The notes: generated by a model not told the origin, from the sequence alone. Numbered from the stretch's first letter, positions 1 through 7,349 are shown. The stretch: DNA of 10,684 bases from Solirubrobacteraceae bacterium (GCA_016462625.1 JAEMSV010000055.1:1-10684), one strand, 5' to 3'. A program made the numbers and translations.

Positions 1-871
1 AGTTCACCCACTGGTTCGTCACGGCGGTCAGCTCCCCCGCGTGCGCGAGGACCCCTGCGAGGAACTGGCGGCCGGTCTCCGACAGCGGCGTCTCGGGGTC
101 CGGGTCGTGGAAGGCGTTGCGGTCGCCCTTGAACAGAGAGAGATGGATGTGCATGCCCGAGCCCGAGTGCTCCTCCAGGGGCTTCGGCATGAACGTCGCG
201 TACGCATCCAGCTCGTGGGCGACCTCCTTGACCGCCAGCCGGAACGTGCTGATCGAGTCGGCCATCGACAGCGCGTCGGTGTGCTCGAGCGCGATCTCGT
301 GCTGCGACGGCGCAACCTCGTGGTGCGAGGCCTTCACCGGGATGCCCATGGTCTCCAGGTAGTCGATCGTGCGGCGGCGGAAATCGCTGCCGACGTCGAG
401 CGGGGTCAGGTCGAAGTACGCACCGGCATCCAGCGGGACCGGCGGCCCGGACTCGGGCAGACCGGCGAAGAGGAAGAACTCGATCTCGGCGCCGACCTGC
501 ATCGTGTAGCCGAGGTCGGCCGCCTGCTCCAGGACGCCGCGCAGCGCTGCGCGCGAATCGCCGGCGAACGCCTCGCCATCCGGCCGAGTGATGTCGCAGT
601 ACATCCGCGCGACGCCTGCGTCGGGCCGCCACGGGAGCAGCTGGAACGTCGACGGATCCGGGTGGGCGATCGCATCGTGCTCACGCAGGCGCGCACCACC
701 TTCGAGCGCGCTGCCGTCCAGCCCGACGCCCTCCTCGAGCGCAGCGTCGAGCTCGGAGACGGGAATCGCGAAGCTCTTCAGCAGTCCCAGCACATCGGTG
801 AACCACAGCCGGACGAAGCGCACCCCGCGCTCCTCGACTGTGCGCAGGACGTAATCGGTATTCGGCGTCAT
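1..871 (-). CDS. glnA: Glutamine synthetase, type I, GlnA2-like (3' part beyond window)
   Basis: ATP-dependent ligation of ammonium to glutamate is the family reaction, in a cytoplasmic dodecamer. The ATG at 871 opens a frame of 290 residues that runs off the left edge; the family is about 440-470 residues, so roughly the last third is missing. The N-terminal beta-grasp region has RFVRLWFTDVLG, DGSALEG and AHPDPSTFQLLPW. Metal ligands of the catalytic domain are visible: E129 and E131 in GAEIEFFLF, E185 and E192 in HHEVAPSQHEI, and H241 in SGSGMHIHLSLF. The frame ends at TAVTNQWVN, just before the expected SYKR motif. From memory these signatures resemble actinobacterial GlnA2 more than the main GlnA1. 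S236 stands where classical enzymes have the glutamate-contacting Asn of NGSGMH, so a gamma-glutamyl-amine ligase is an alternative. No clear Shine-Dalgarno precedes the ATG. It is divergent from the nitrate/nitrite reductase operon, which fits ammonium assimilation. Confidence 0.93.
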   Translation of the reverse strand, partial: MTPNTDYVLRTVEERGVRFVRLWFTDVLGLLKSFAIPVSELDAALEEGVGLDGSALEGGARLREHDAIAHPDPSTFQLLPWRPDAGVARMYCDITRPDGEAFAGDSRAALRGVLEQAADLGYTMQVGAEIEFFLFAGLPESGPPVPLDAGAYFDLTPLDVGSDFRRRTIDYLETMGIPVKASHHEVAPSQHEIALEHTDALSMADSISTFRLAVKEVAHELDAYATFMPKPLEEHSGSGMHIHLSLFKGDRNAFHDPDPETPLSETGRQFLAGVLAHAGELTAVTNQWVN

Positions 872-882
872 CGGCTCGCTGG

Positions 883-911
883 ACCGTAGGCGCGTGCGGG
901 AGCAGCGTCTT
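883..911 (-). promoter_or_regulatory. Candidate promoter of glnA giving a near-leaderless transcript
   Basis: On the minus strand TACGGT (883-888) fits the actinobacterial -10 pattern TANNNT. Seventeen bases upstream lies AAGACG (906-911), a weak -35 sharing only the central GAC of TTGACA. Transcription would start near 876, about five bases before the ATG at 871, which would explain the lack of a Shine-Dalgarno. In GC-rich DNA such matches arise by chance, so this is only a candidate. Confidence 0.25.
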
Positions 912-925
912 TCGCCCTGATGTCG

Positions 926-1013
926 GAACCGGCTGTCCACTCGGTCGAATACCCAGGATTTCCGGGGGCTGGAAGATCGACTGTTCACACAGCGTTCATC
1001 GAACCGACCTGTC
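926..1013. repeat. Imperfect direct repeat flanking the divergent promoter region
   Basis: GAACCGGCTGTC (926-937) recurs as GAACCGACCTGTC (1001-1013), 75 bp downstream, with one substitution-like change and one inserted base. The first copy lies about 55 bp from the glnA start and the second about 34 bp from the nasA start, so each sits near one of the two divergent genes. A regulator binding both copies is possible, but the sequence alone does not show it. Confidence 0.3.
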
Positions 1014-1021
1014 GGGGAAAC
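983..1021 (+). promoter_or_regulatory. Candidate operator: 11-bp phased units upstream of nasA
   Basis: GTTCA occurs at 983-987 and again at 994-998, exactly 11 bp apart. In the register shifted by one base, a GAAAC (1017-1021) falls 33 bp from the first unit. The second GTTCA is also the left arm of the palindrome GTTC-ATC-GAAC (994-1004). Actinobacterial GlnR sites are built of 5-bp half-sites (gTnAC, GaAAC) with 6-bp spacers, that is 11-bp phasing. The match here is partial: TTCAC is not gTnAC and the third unit (1006-1010) is poor. It lies 26-64 bp upstream of the nasA ATG. Confidence 0.25.
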
Positions 1022-1046
1022 CCCTTCGCCCCACCATCTGAGCCCG

Positions 1047-4000
1047 ATGACCGCCCAGGCCGTGAGGACCCAATGCCCGTATTGCGGGGTCGGCTGCGGC
1101 CTGATCGCGGAGGTGACGGACGGACGCCTCACCGGGGTGCGGGGGGACCCGATCCACCCGGTCAACCGGGGCCGCACCTGCCGCAAGCCGCTGGAGCTCG
1201 TCTCGGCCGTCGACGCGCAGGACCGCGCCGTCGCCCCCATGTGGCGCGACGTCCGCGACGGCCGCCTCGAGCCGGGCGGCTGGGACGACGTGCTCGGCAA
1301 GGTCACCGGCAAGCTGCGGACGATCATCGACGAACACGGCCCCGATGCGGTCGCGTTCTACATCTCCGGGCAGCTGCTCACCGAGGACTACTACGCGGTG
1401 AACAAGCTGGCGAAGGGACTGCTCGGGACCAACAACGTCGACTCGAACTCACGCCTGTGCATGTCCTCGGCGGTCGCCGGCTACACCGGCGCGTTCGGCA
1501 GCGACGGCCCGCCGCCGTCCTACGCGGACATCGCGCTCGCGGACTGTTTCTTCCTGCTCGGCACGAACACGGCGGCCTGCCATCCCATCGTGTGGTCGCG
1601 GATCCGCGACCGTCAGGCCGAGGGCGCCTTCGTCATCTGCGCGGATCCCCGCGCCACGCCGACGGCCACCGGCGCCGACCTGCACCTGCCGGTCCGGCCC
1701 GGCACCGACCTGCCGCTGCTCAGCGCGATGCTCCACGTGATCGACCGTGACGGGCTCGTCGACGAGGACTTCGTCGCCCGGCGTACGTCGGGGTGGGAGC
1801 AGGCGCGCGCCGTCGCACGCGACTGGCCGCCGTCCCGGGCGGCGGAGGTCTGCGGGGTGCCCGCTGAGGACATCGAGCTCGCCGCCCGCAAGTTCGCGGC
1901 GGCCGGCGGCTCCATGGCGATGTGGTCGATGGGCGCGAACCAGTCGACCGTCGGGACCCTGAAGAACCGGGGCTTGATCAATCTGTGCCTCGCCACGGGG
2001 CAGATCGGACGGCCCGGCGCCGGCCCGCTCTCGCTGACGGGGCAGCCCAACGCGATGGGCGGCCGGGAGACCGGCGGCCTGGCGCAGCTCCTTCCCGGGT
2101 ACCGGAAGGTCGAGGTCGCCGAGGACCGCATCGCGATCGAGAACCACTGGGGCCTGCCTCCGGGTTCGATCTCGCCGTCCCCGGGACTCGCCGCGATCGA
2201 CCTCTTCGACGCGCTCGCCGACGGCCGCGTCAAGGCCGTGTGGGTCGTCGCGACGAACCCGCTCGTCTCGCTGCCGAACACCGCGCGCGCCCGGGAGGCG
2301 CTGGCGCGCGCCGAGCTCGTCGTGGTCCAGGACGCGTACCACCCGACGGAGACCTCGTCGATGGCGCACGCCGTCCTGCCTGCCGCAGCGTGGCCGGAGA
2401 AGGACGGCGCCATGACCAACTCCGAGCGTCGAGTCGCGCTCGTGCGCCGGGCGGCCGATCCGCCCGGCGCGGCGCGGCCGGACTGGCAGATCTTCGCGGA
2501 GGCCGGACGGCAGCTCGGCTTCGCCGCGCAGATGCCGTGGGCGTCAGCGTCCGAGGTCTTCGACGAGTTCGTCGCCTGCACCGCGGGCCAGGTCTGCGAC
2601 ATGAGCGGGCTGTCCCACGAGCGGCTGCGGATGGAGGGCTCGGTGCAGTGGCCGGCCCCGGCGTCGCCCGACGGCCCCAATCCCGAGCGCCTGTATCCCG
2701 AGCACCGCTTCCCGACACCCGACGGGCGGGCGCGGTTCGCCCCGACCCCCCACGAGGACGTGGCCGACCCCGTCGGGCCGGAGCATCCGCTCCTGCTGAC
2801 CAGCGGCCGCGTCGCGGACCAGTGGCACACGATGACCCGGACCGGGAAGTCGCCCAAGCTGCGCGCCGCCGCCGGGAAGCCGTTCGTCGAGCTGCATCCC
2901 GACGACGCGGTCGCCGCGGGGGTGGCCGACGGAGACGACGTGCGCGTGGTGTCCCGCCGGGGCTTCGTCGTGCTCCGCGCGAAGGTCACCGAGGGGATCG
3001 CCGCCGGGGTCGCCTTCGCGCCGTTCCACTGGGGCGCGCTGCACGCCGAGGGTGGTGCGGGAATCGTCAACGACACGACCATCCCGGCGGTCGACCCGAC
3101 GTCCAAGCAGCCTGAGCTGAAGGCCGCCGCGGTCCGGATCGAGCCCGTCCGCGGCGCAGGTCTGCGTCCGTCGCGGACGCCGGCGCGCACGCGGTCGAGG
3201 CTGGTCGTCGTCGGGACCGGGATGGCCGGCCTGGCCGTGGTCGAGGAGGCCCTCAAGCGTGATGCGGACCTCGCAGTCACCATGCTCGGCGAGGAGGTCC
3301 TGCCGCCCTACAACCGCGTGCTGCTCTCAAAGCTCCTGGCGCGGGACGCAGGCTCGGGCGAGCTCGAGCTGCGCCCGCCGTCCTGGTTCAACGACCGCGG
3401 GGTCGATCTGCGGGGTGGCCTGCCCGCGAACAGCATCGACACCGAGGCCCGCACGGTCACCGACCAGAGCGGACACGCCCATCCGTACGACGCGCTCGTC
3501 CTCGCGACCGGGTCGCGCGCGTTCGTCCCGCCGATCCCGGGAGCGGACCTCCCACACGTCGGCGTATTCCGCACCTGGCGCGACGCGGACGCCTTGGCCG
3601 CGGCGACGCCTGGCGCGCAGGCAGTTGTCCTCGGCGGTGGCCTGCTCGGCCTAGAGGCCGCCGCCGGCCTGCGCTCACGCGGCGTACGGGTCACGGTGGT
3701 GGAGCTCGCGCCGCGGCTGATGGGCCGCCAGCTCGACGACGACGGCGCGGCCATGCTCAAGAGTGCGCTCGCCGCCCAGGGCCTCGGCTTCGAGCTGGGC
3801 GTGTCGGTCGCGAGGATCCAGCGCGACCACGTCGTGCTCAGTGACGATCGGACGCTGCCCGCCGACATGGTCGTGGTCGCAGTGGGCGTCCGGCCCGAGA
3901 CGACGCTCGCGCGTGAAGCGGGGATCGAGGTCGACCGCGGGATCGTCGTCGACGACGAGATGCACACGAGCGCCGACGGCGTGTGGGCCGCGGGCGAGTG

Positions 4001-4610
4001 CGTCCAGCACCGCGGCACCGTGTACGGCCTATGGGCGCCACTGGCCCAGCAGTCACGGGTCGCCGGCGCGCGGGTCGCCGGTGACCCCGGCGCGTTCCAC
4101 GGCGCGATCATCGCGACGACGCTGAAGGTCAGTGGCGTCGGGGTCTATGCGGGCGGCGTGGCCGACACCGATCTCGATGCGGGGCACGACGAGGTCATCC
4201 AGCGGGACACCCGCAAAGGGGTCTACCGCAAGCTCGTCCTGGAGGGCGACCGGCTCGCGGGCGCGGTGCTGCTCGGCGATACGAGCGACGCGACGAAGCT
4301 GACGGCGCTGCTGCGCAGCGGCGACCCGGTCCCCGAAGCGCTGCTGAACCCGTCCTCGGATGTCGAGCCGGTCCCGGCGTGCGCCACCGACACGATCTGC
4401 GCCTGCAACGCCGTCACCCGCGGGGAGATCACCACGGCGATCGCCGCGCGCGACCTCCGCACCGTCGCCCAGGTCGGCGCCGCGACGCGCGCGTCCACCG
4501 GCTGCGGGGGATGCGCGCCCGAGGTAGAGCGGATCCTGGCCGAGCGTTCATCCGACGGAAACACAACCGCGACGGAGACGAAACCGGCACCAGCCACGAT
4601 GGCCTCATGA
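1047..4610 (+). CDS. nasA: Fused assimilatory nitrate reductase: molybdopterin catalytic + NAD(P)H/FAD + [2Fe-2S] domains
   Basis: It probably reduces nitrate to nitrite in the cytoplasm with electrons from NAD(P)H, all in one 1187-residue chain. Residues 1-60 hold the [4Fe-4S] ligands C10, C13, C17 and C45. The NasA/NapA-type NSRLCMSSAV follows, with C138 the likely Mo ligand. SLTGQPNAMGGRE, MTNSERRV and TSGRVADQWHTMTRTGK are typical of assimilatory nitrate reductases. The dinucleotide-binding domain spans about 580-705. After a short Arg/Pro-rich linker, a NirB/NasB-like flavoprotein module begins with VVVGTGMAG (722-728 contains the GxGxxG) and has a second nucleotide fold with GGGLLG at 863-868. 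Residues about 1113-1165 are a BFD-like domain with C1118, C1120, C1153 and C1156. No siroheme domain is present, so it is not itself a nitrite reductase. The ATG at 1047 puts CPYCGVGC near the N-terminus as in the family. Its TGA overlaps the nirB ATG. Bacillus splits these functions between NasC and NasB. Confidence 0.93.
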   Translation: MTAQAVRTQCPYCGVGCGLIAEVTDGRLTGVRGDPIHPVNRGRTCRKPLELVSAVDAQDRAVAPMWRDVRDGRLEPGGWDDVLGKVTGKLRTIIDEHGPDAVAFYISGQLLTEDYYAVNKLAKGLLGTNNVDSNSRLCMSSAVAGYTGAFGSDGPPPSYADIALADCFFLLGTNTAACHPIVWSRIRDRQAEGAFVICADPRATPTATGADLHLPVRPGTDLPLLSAMLHVIDRDGLVDEDFVARRTSGWEQARAVARDWPPSRAAEVCGVPAEDIELAARKFAAAGGSMAMWSMGANQSTVGTLKNRGLINLCLATGQIGRPGAGPLSLTGQPNAMGGRETGGLAQLLPGYRKVEVAEDRIAIENHWGLPPGSISPSPGLAAIDLFDALADGRVKAVWVVATNPLVSLPNTARAREALARAELVVVQDAYHPTETSSMAHAVLPAAAWPEKDGAMTNSERRVALVRRAADPPGAARPDWQIFAEAGRQLGFAAQMPWASASEVFDEFVACTAGQVCDMSGLSHERLRMEGSVQWPAPASPDGPNPERLYPEHRFPTPDGRARFAPTPHEDVADPVGPEHPLLLTSGRVADQWHTMTRTGKSPKLRAAAGKPFVELHPDDAVAAGVADGDDVRVVSRRGFVVLRAKVTEGIAAGVAFAPFHWGALHAEGGAGIVNDTTIPAVDPTSKQPELKAAAVRIEPVRGAGLRPSRTPARTRSRLVVVGTGMAGLAVVEEALKRDADLAVTMLGEEVLPPYNRVLLSKLLARDAGSGELELRPPSWFNDRGVDLRGGLPANSIDTEARTVTDQSGHAHPYDALVLATGSRAFVPPIPGADLPHVGVFRTWRDADALAAATPGAQAVVLGGGLLGLEAAAGLRSRGVRVTVVELAPRLMGRQLDDDGAAMLKSALAAQGLGFELGVSVARIQRDHVVLSDDRTLPADMVVVAVGVRPETTLAREAGIEVDRGIVVDDEMHTSADGVWAAGECVQHRGTVYGLWAPLAQQSRVAGARVAGDPGAFHGAIIATTLKVSGVGVYAGGVADTDLDAGHDEVIQRDTRKGVYRKLVLEGDRLAGAVLLGDTSDATKLTALLRSGDPVPEALLNPSSDVEPVPACATDTICACNAVTRGEITTAIAARDLRTVAQVGAATRASTGCGGCAPEVERILAERSSDGNTTATETKPAPATMAS

Positions 4611-7000
4611 GCGAACGCGTAGTCATCGTCGGAGGCGGGATCGCCGGGCAGGCCGTGGCCGAAGCCCTGCGGGAGCGGGACCCGGACGTCCGCATCACGC
4701 TGGTCTGCGGCGAAGACGCCCTGCCGTACGACCGCATCCGCCTCTCGGAGATCCTCGTCGACGGGAGCGACGCGGAGACGCTCGCACTGCGCCCGGAGGA
4801 GTGGTTCACCGACCACGACGTGGACGTCATGCTCGGCCGCTGGGTCGAGGGCGGCGACCTCGACGCGGGCACGCTCACCCTCGACGGCGCCGAGACCCTC
4901 GAGTTCGACAAGCTCGTCCTGGCCACCGGCTCGCAGCCGCTGCTCCCGCCCATTCCCGGCATCGGCCTCCCCGGCGTCCACCCCTTCCGCGATCCCGCCG
5001 ACTGCGAGGCGATCCGCCAGTCCGCGCTCACCGCGACGCACGCCGCGGTCATCGGCGGCGGCCTCCTCGGGCTGGAAGCCGCACGCGGCATCGCCGCCCA
5101 GGGCTGCGACGTCACGGTCATCCACCTGGTCGACCGGCTCATGGAGCGTCAGCTCGACCCCGTCTCCGCCGCGATGCTCGAGCCCGCCCTCGAGAACCTG
5201 AACATCAAGGTCCGCCTCGAGAGCGCGACCGACGCGATCACCGGCGGAGACCGTGCGCGGGGCCTGGCGTTCAAGGACGGGTCGTCGATGGCCGCCGACC
5301 TCGTCGTCGTCTCGATCGGGATCCGCCCCGAGAAGACCCTCGCGAACACCCTGGGCATCGCGACGAGCCGCGGCATCGTGGTCTCCGACTCGATGCGCAC
5401 CAGCCACGAGCGCGTGTGGTCGGTCGGCGAGTGCGCCGAACACAGCGGCATGGTCTACGGCCTGGTTGCGCCGATCCTCGAGCAGGCGCGCGTCGCCGCC
5501 GACACGATGCTCGGGCGCAGCGCCGCGTACGCCGGCTCGATCCTCAGCGCCAAGCTGAAGGTCGCCGGTATCGACCTCGTCTCTGCCGGTGAGGCCGACG
5601 GCGACACGGCCGCGGTCGTCAGCGACGTCGCGACCGGGACCTACCGAAAGCTGAGCGTCCGGGCAGGGCGAGCAGTCGGCGCCATCCTCCTCGGGGACGT
5701 GCGCGGTGCCGAAGCGCTGGTGGCGGCGGTGCGCGCCGGCGAGGAGATCGACGATCCTCTCGCCACGCTCGCCGCCGCCTCCGCGCTTGGGCCGGCCGAC
5801 CTGCCGGACTCCGCGCAGATCTGCAACTGCAACGGCGTCTGCAAGGGCGACCTCGTCAACGCGGTGACCGAGGACGGCTGCGCCACGCCCCGTGAGGTCA
5901 TGGCCCGCACCCGCGCGGGCACCGGCTGCGGCTCGTGCAAGCCTGCGGTGATCGACATCGTCGCGATGGCCGCCGGCGGCCTGCAGGAGGAGCCGAACTA
6001 CCTCTGCGCGTGCCGCAAGCAGACCCGAGAGGAACTGGCCGCGCAGATCCGCGACCAGGACCTGAAGTCGGTCAGCGAGGTCGCCGGATGCTGCGGCACC
6101 GGCCGCGACTGCGGCGCCTGCAAGCCCGCGCTCGCGTACCTCGTCTCCGAGATCAATGACAACCTGCACCGCGAGGAGCGTCACGCCCGGTACATCAACG
6201 ACCGCGTCCACGGCAACATCCAGAAGGACGGCACGTTCAGCGTCGTCCCGAAGATGCGCGGCGGCGTCACGACGCCGAGCGAGCTGCGCCGCATCGCCGA
6301 CGTGGCCGAGAAGTACGAGATCCCGCTCGTGAAGGTCACCGGCGGTCAGCGCATCGATCTCCTCGGCGTGACCAAGGAGGACCTGCCGAAGGTCTGGGCC
6401 GACCTCGACATGCCGTCGGGCTACGCCTACGCCAAGGCCGTCCGCACCGTCAAGACCTGCGTCGGCGAGCAGCACTGTCGCTTCGGCCTGGGCGACTCCA
6501 TGGGCCTGGGCGTCGAGCTCGAGCGCCTGTGGGAAGGGCTGCACACCCCCGCCAAGGTCAAGGGCGGCGTGTCGGGCTGCCCGCGCAACTGCGCCGAGGC
6601 GACGATCAAGGACATCGGCATCGTCGCGGTCGAGGGCGCGTGGCAGATCCGGATCGGCGGTGCCGCGGGCGCGTGCGTCCGGGAGGCCGACATCCTCTGC
6701 ACGGTCGAGACGAAGGCCGAGGCCATGCGCATCTCGACGACGTTCCTGCAGTACTACCGCGAGAACGCGGACTACAAGGAGCGCACGTACGACTTCGTGC
6801 CGCGCATCGGCCTCGACGAGATCCGCGAGATCGTCATGGACGAGCACAAGGGCGCGGCGCTGCGCGAACGGTTCCGCCTGGCGAAGGCCGCCACGGTCGA
6901 CCCCTGGCTCGAGCGCGACAAGCCGTACCACCACAACCAGTTCACCGACCTGGACGGCCAGCCTGCGCTGGTCGGCCCGCCCGAGGAGGCCCGCCGATGA
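4607..7000 (+). CDS. nirB: NAD(P)H nitrite reductase, large subunit (siroheme)
   Basis: Six-electron reduction of nitrite to ammonium with NAD(P)H in the cytoplasm. The protein has 797 residues, against about 850 in E. coli NirB. The start is the ATG in the ATGA overlap with the preceding stop; it leaves VVIVGGGIAG at residues 5-14, where the FAD fold should begin. A second nucleotide fold contains IGGGLLGLEAA. Two BFD-like domains follow: C406, C408, C441, C444, and then C467, C469, C502, C505 (with an extra C495-C496 pair). The ferredoxin-like half-domain starts near residue 533 (HGNIQKDGTFSVVPK), and IDLLGV follows. The [4Fe-4S]-siroheme ligands are complete: C618 and C624 (C-x5-C), C658 and C662 (C-x3-C). 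No good Shine-Dalgarno precedes the ATG, so translation is probably coupled to nasA. It pairs with NirD downstream. Confidence 0.97.
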   Translation: MSERVVIVGGGIAGQAVAEALRERDPDVRITLVCGEDALPYDRIRLSEILVDGSDAETLALRPEEWFTDHDVDVMLGRWVEGGDLDAGTLTLDGAETLEFDKLVLATGSQPLLPPIPGIGLPGVHPFRDPADCEAIRQSALTATHAAVIGGGLLGLEAARGIAAQGCDVTVIHLVDRLMERQLDPVSAAMLEPALENLNIKVRLESATDAITGGDRARGLAFKDGSSMAADLVVVSIGIRPEKTLANTLGIATSRGIVVSDSMRTSHERVWSVGECAEHSGMVYGLVAPILEQARVAADTMLGRSAAYAGSILSAKLKVAGIDLVSAGEADGDTAAVVSDVATGTYRKLSVRAGRAVGAILLGDVRGAEALVAAVRAGEEIDDPLATLAAASALGPADLPDSAQICNCNGVCKGDLVNAVTEDGCATPREVMARTRAGTGCGSCKPAVIDIVAMAAGGLQEEPNYLCACRKQTREELAAQIRDQDLKSVSEVAGCCGTGRDCGACKPALAYLVSEINDNLHREERHARYINDRVHGNIQKDGTFSVVPKMRGGVTTPSELRRIADVAEKYEIPLVKVTGGQRIDLLGVTKEDLPKVWADLDMPSGYAYAKAVRTVKTCVGEQHCRFGLGDSMGLGVELERLWEGLHTPAKVKGGVSGCPRNCAEATIKDIGIVAVEGAWQIRIGGAAGACVREADILCTVETKAEAMRISTTFLQYYRENADYKERTYDFVPRIGLDEIREIVMDEHKGAALRERFRLAKAATVDPWLERDKPYHHNQFTDLDGQPALVGPPEEARR
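6985..6989 (+). promoter_or_regulatory. Shine-Dalgarno of nirD inside the end of nirB
   Basis: GGAGG (6985-6989, in GAGGAGG from 6983) lies seven bases before the ATG at 6997. It supports the overlapping ATGA start for nirD and is the only strong ribosome binding site I found at the junctions of this operon. Confidence 0.7.
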
Positions 7001-7314
7001 CCTTCGCCTGCCGCGAAGACGACGTCCCGCCCGGAGAGGGCCGGAACATCACGCTCGACGGGAAGCGCATCGCGCTCTTCCGCGCCGACGGCGGCTGGTA
7101 CGCCGTCGATGCGGTCTGCCCCCACAAGGGCGGCCCGCTCGCCGACGGCATCGTCTGCGACCACGCCGTGACCTGCCCGCTGCATGACCGCCGCTTCGAT
7201 CTGCGGACGGGTGAAGGGCCCGGCGAGGACCGGATCGCGACCTACGCAGTCGAGCTGCGCGACGGCCAGGTGTTCGTGGGCGTCGAGGTGCCGGCGGAGA
7301 CGGTCGCGGCTTAG
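6997..7314 (+). CDS. nirD: Nitrite reductase small subunit, Rieske [2Fe-2S] type
   Basis: A 105-residue partner subunit of NirB, with one Rieske-fold domain filling the chain. The ATG at 6997 overlaps the nirB stop and has a Shine-Dalgarno at 6985-6989. The ligand set is intact: C41 and H43 in VCPHKGGPLADG, and C60 and H63 in CPLHDRRFDLRTG, giving C-x-H-x16-C-x2-H. The E. coli and mycobacterial NirD proteins, as I recall them, have lost these ligands, whereas Bacillus NasE keeps them; this one should therefore bind a [2Fe-2S] cluster. It is the last gene of the operon by spacing; the next gene starts 47 bases later and is functionally unrelated. A free-standing Rieske ferredoxin would look similar, but the position after nirB makes NirD the clear choice. 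Confidence 0.93.
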   Translation: MTFACREDDVPPGEGRNITLDGKRIALFRADGGWYAVDAVCPHKGGPLADGIVCDHAVTCPLHDRRFDLRTGEGPGEDRIATYAVELRDGQVFVGVEVPAETVAA

Positions 7315-7349
7315 CGGCAGCAGACGTACATGTGGCGCGCCGCCGTCAG

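Larger units (their letters stand above)
872..1046. promoter_or_regulatory. Divergent intergenic region between glnA and the nas-nir operon
   Basis: These 175 bases separate two divergent nitrogen genes and must hold the promoter of the rightward operon, and probably that of the leftward synthetase. Neither start codon has a good Shine-Dalgarno. I see no strong -35/-10 pair for the rightward gene. The region holds an imperfect direct repeat (926-937 and 1001-1013), a short palindrome GTTCATCGAAC (994-1004) and GTTCA units spaced 11 bp apart, each listed separately. Shared control by a nitrogen regulator is inference from position. Confidence 0.7.

Noticed and set aside
41..889. 282-residue plus-strand frame opposite the glutamine synthetase
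   Set aside because: The minus-strand frame holds all glutamine synthetase motifs up to the window edge; the plus frame has none.
1613..3283. 556-residue minus-strand frame inside the nitrate reductase gene
   Set aside because: It is antisense to the molybdopterin domain and rich in Ser, Arg and Ala without domain signatures.
4379..4606. Upstream extension of nirB by 76 codons
   Set aside because: It overlaps the BFD-coding end of the preceding gene in another frame and adds Arg/His-rich sequence unlike NirB. The ATGA start at 4607 places the FAD motif correctly.
4223..6934. 903-residue open frame on the minus strand opposite nirB
   Set aside because: It lies antisense to a gene with complete nitrite reductase motifs. 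Its composition (runs of Arg, Asp, Val, Ala, Leu, without domain motifs) is what reversed GC-rich codons give.
7334..7341. GGCGCGCC palindrome between nirD and the exported-protein gene
   Set aside because: An isolated 8-base palindrome of G and C only is common at this composition, and nothing around it suggests a binding site.
7314..7343. GCGGC...GCCGC inverted repeat after nirD as a terminator
   Set aside because: The stem is five base pairs with a 20-base loop and no T tract. In such GC-rich sequence it is expected by chance.
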